From NCBI GenBank assembly GCA_030617525.1, contig JAUWVG010000001.1, forward strand, positions 1 to 25,666: a stretch of 25,666 nucleotides of DNA, written 5' to 3'. The stretch is from Candidatus Aminicenantota bacterium (GTDB lineage: Bacteria; Acidobacteriota; Aminicenantia; Aminicenantales; Aminicenantaceae). Below are positions 24,280 to 25,666 of the stretch, one piece after another. Position 1 is the stretch's first letter. Every line of letters begins with the position of its first letter. A model generated the notes under the pieces. It searched no databases. It worked only from the letters and a program-made list of their open reading frames with translations, and had not been told where the DNA came from. Made by a program: the position numbers and the translations under genes.

Positions 24280-25666
24280 TTATCTTTGTTTTTTGGGCAG
24301 GAAGTTTTCCACAATCCAGAATTCATAGCCGCTGCCGTGCCATCTCGAATAAGCAATCCTTGTGCCGTCGGGAGAATACTTCAGACTTCTCCCGAGAATA
24401 TTCATTTTCTCTGGTTTTCCTCCGTCGGCGGCAACTCTTAATATTTCAAAATCCATACCTTCGATTCGATTCTCGTAAACAATGTGCTTTCCGTCCGGCG
24501 CCCAACAGAAAGTGTATTCTCCTCCGTTCGTAACCAACTTAGGTTCACTGCCGTCGGCATTCATGGTCCAGATGGAGTACGTATCCTCCTTTCCGTATCG
24601 CGCGTAGTCGAAAACAATGTATGCGATCTTGGCTCCGTCGGGAGACCATTCACAATGACTGTACCAAACGCCTTTTTTATCGGCGGGAAGGATTGTCCGC
24701 GGCGTTCCTCCTTCTGCTACAACGATACCGATGCCTGAACGCCGCTCTCTCAAATATTCAGCGGAATTGGCGAATTTTTTCGGCTCTATAGTGTAGTTGA
24801 AAAGAATCAATTTTCTGTCAGGAGACCAATCGACAGATCCCAAATCTCCTGCCAATTTCATTAATTCTCTGGGTTCTCCTCCGCCAGGCGGTATTTCCGC
24901 AATGACCGTCTGATTGGCTACCCCTGCGCTGTAGGTAACGAAGGTGCTGCCATCGGGCCCTAAGTAATAACCATCATAGCTATCCTTATAATTATCAACA
25001 AGACTGGGCTCTCCCCCTTCTGCGGGAATTGACCAAACCCGAAACTTGTTAAGGGGTCTTCGGTAATCCGAAGCAAATAGGATCGTTTTACCATCCGGTG
25101 ACCAACGCGGACTGTAATTACCGCGGGGAAACTGAGTCAGCTGAATTTCATCGCTACCATCGGGATTGGCGGTATATATATGCTGGGTTCGAAAGGCAGC
25201 GGAGAATCCCACACCTCCGTCCATTGTCCAATTCCCGCCCAGAATAAGTGCATGATTCGTCGCTTTGAACGGATTTCCCTCCGGTTTGCCCTCAGAGGAT
25301 ACCTTAATGGCCCAGAACTGGGGTGTCTCTTCGCCGTAAGAGACGAATCCGATCCAGCGTCCGTCAAAAGACCATTGGGGCGACCTGTCTACGGCAGGAT
25401 TGGAGGTGATACGGGTGGTTTCTCCTCCCGTGCTGGACATCACACAAATATCGGTATTTCCCTTTTGAGTTGTCGTATAGGCAATCCAACGGCCGTTCGG
25501 GGATAACGTCATGTCCTGATGTCTCCGCGCCTCTTTCGGCTCGTCAAAAGTGAAGATGTCCTCCTTCTCTCCTCCAGTCATTGGGATGGAAAACAGTCCT
25601 TTGGAAGGGATTTGAAAAATGATTTTCTTGCTGTCCTCCGACCACCCTCTCAGGGCGATGGAATCC
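24280..25666 (-). CDS. PD40/TolB-type beta-propeller protein of module 6, C-terminal part (cut by window edge)
   Basis: About 461 residues are visible. The frame is open to the right edge: before the ATG at 25581 it continues in frame with LRGWSEDSKKIIFQIPSKG, a propeller blade, so that ATG is internal and the gene starts outside the window. Blade motifs include LSPNGRWIAYTT, WSFDGRWIGFVS, WSPDGKTILFAS, WSPDRKLILFNY, WSPDGAKIAYIV and YSPDGTRIAYSR. The C-terminus is EFWIVENFLPKKQR, closest to that of module 2 (EYWLVENFLPTKK). Signal and TPR parts are expected beyond the edge. It is followed by the module 6 terminator. Confidence 0.9.
   Translation of the reverse strand, partial: DSIALRGWSEDSKKIIFQIPSKGLFSIPMTGGEKEDIFTFDEPKEARRHQDMTLSPNGRWIAYTTTQKGNTDICVMSSTGGETTRITSNPAVDRSPQWSFDGRWIGFVSYGEETPQFWAIKVSSEGKPEGNPFKATNHALILGGNWTMDGGVGFSAAFRTQHIYTANPDGSDEIQLTQFPRGNYSPRWSPDGKTILFASDYRRPLNKFRVWSIPAEGGEPSLVDNYKDSYDGYYLGPDGSTFVTYSAGVANQTVIAEIPPGGGEPRELMKLAGDLGSVDWSPDRKLILFNYTIEPKKFANSAEYLRERRSGIGIVVAEGGTPRTILPADKKGVWYSHCEWSPDGAKIAYIVFDYARYGKEDTYSIWTMNADGSEPKLVTNGGEYTFCWAPDGKHIVYENRIEGMDFEILRVAADGGKPEKMNILGRSLKYSPDGTRIAYSRWHGSGYEFWIVENFLPKKQR

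Noticed and set aside
1..25666. CRISPR-like array, since short repeats recur through the window
   Set aside because: The 11-base repeats are contiguous without spacers and sit only in promoters; the other repeats are terminators and paralogous genes.
1..25666. Insertion sequence or transposon as the cause of the repeated modules
   Set aside because: No transposase, resolvase or terminal inverted repeats are visible; homologous duplication of the cassette explains the pattern.
1856..25666. Propeller proteins as prolyl oligopeptidases or as TolB of the Tol-Pal system
   Set aside because: No catalytic serine hydrolase domain follows the propeller, and no tolQ, tolR, tolA or pal genes are nearby; only the PD40 repeat is shared.

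Overview
The window looks like an accessory stretch of a bacterial chromosome built by repeated duplication of one cassette. All real genes are on the minus strand, so each unit reads from high to low coordinates: a membrane histidine kinase with a periplasmic TPR-type sensor, an OmpR/PhoB-type response regulator, and a large exported protein with an N-terminal TPR segment followed by a PD40/TolB-type beta-propeller. A conserved hairpin terminator closes each unit. Moderately AT-rich DNA, long families of TPR plus PD40 propeller proteins and frequent TTG starts recall Acidobacteriota or Aminicenantes-like lineages. That placement is an impression from family content; no marker gene is present.

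Layout, by increasing coordinate. Module 1: only the N-terminal part of a kinase (1-929), cut by the window edge, whose outermost 59 bases are an out-of-frame exact copy of 452-510. Next is a CopG/RelE-type antitoxin-toxin pair (1375-1604) with its own operator. Module 2: propeller 1856-3925, regulator 4023-4712, kinase 4717-6816. Module 3: propeller 6941-9061, regulator 9188-9874, kinase 9878-12013. Module 4: propeller 12150-16022 (a doubled propeller of 1290 residues), regulator 16127-16807, kinase 16800-18938. Module 5: propeller 19251-21419, regulator 21499-22173, kinase 22178-24139. Module 6: the C-terminal part of another propeller (24280-25666), cut by the right edge.

The main finding concerns control. 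In modules 2-5 both the kinase gene and the propeller gene are preceded by tandem 11-base direct repeats that end 16-18 bases upstream of a -10-like hexamer, the layout expected for a PhoB-like activator replacing the -35 contact. The repeat is similar between the two promoters of one module and differs between modules. This suggests each regulator drives its own kinase-regulator operon and its own exported propeller through a private DNA code, so the array would be a set of insulated, self-amplifying sensory circuits. The shared periplasmic location and TPR segments suggest, but do not prove, that propeller and kinase of a module interact.
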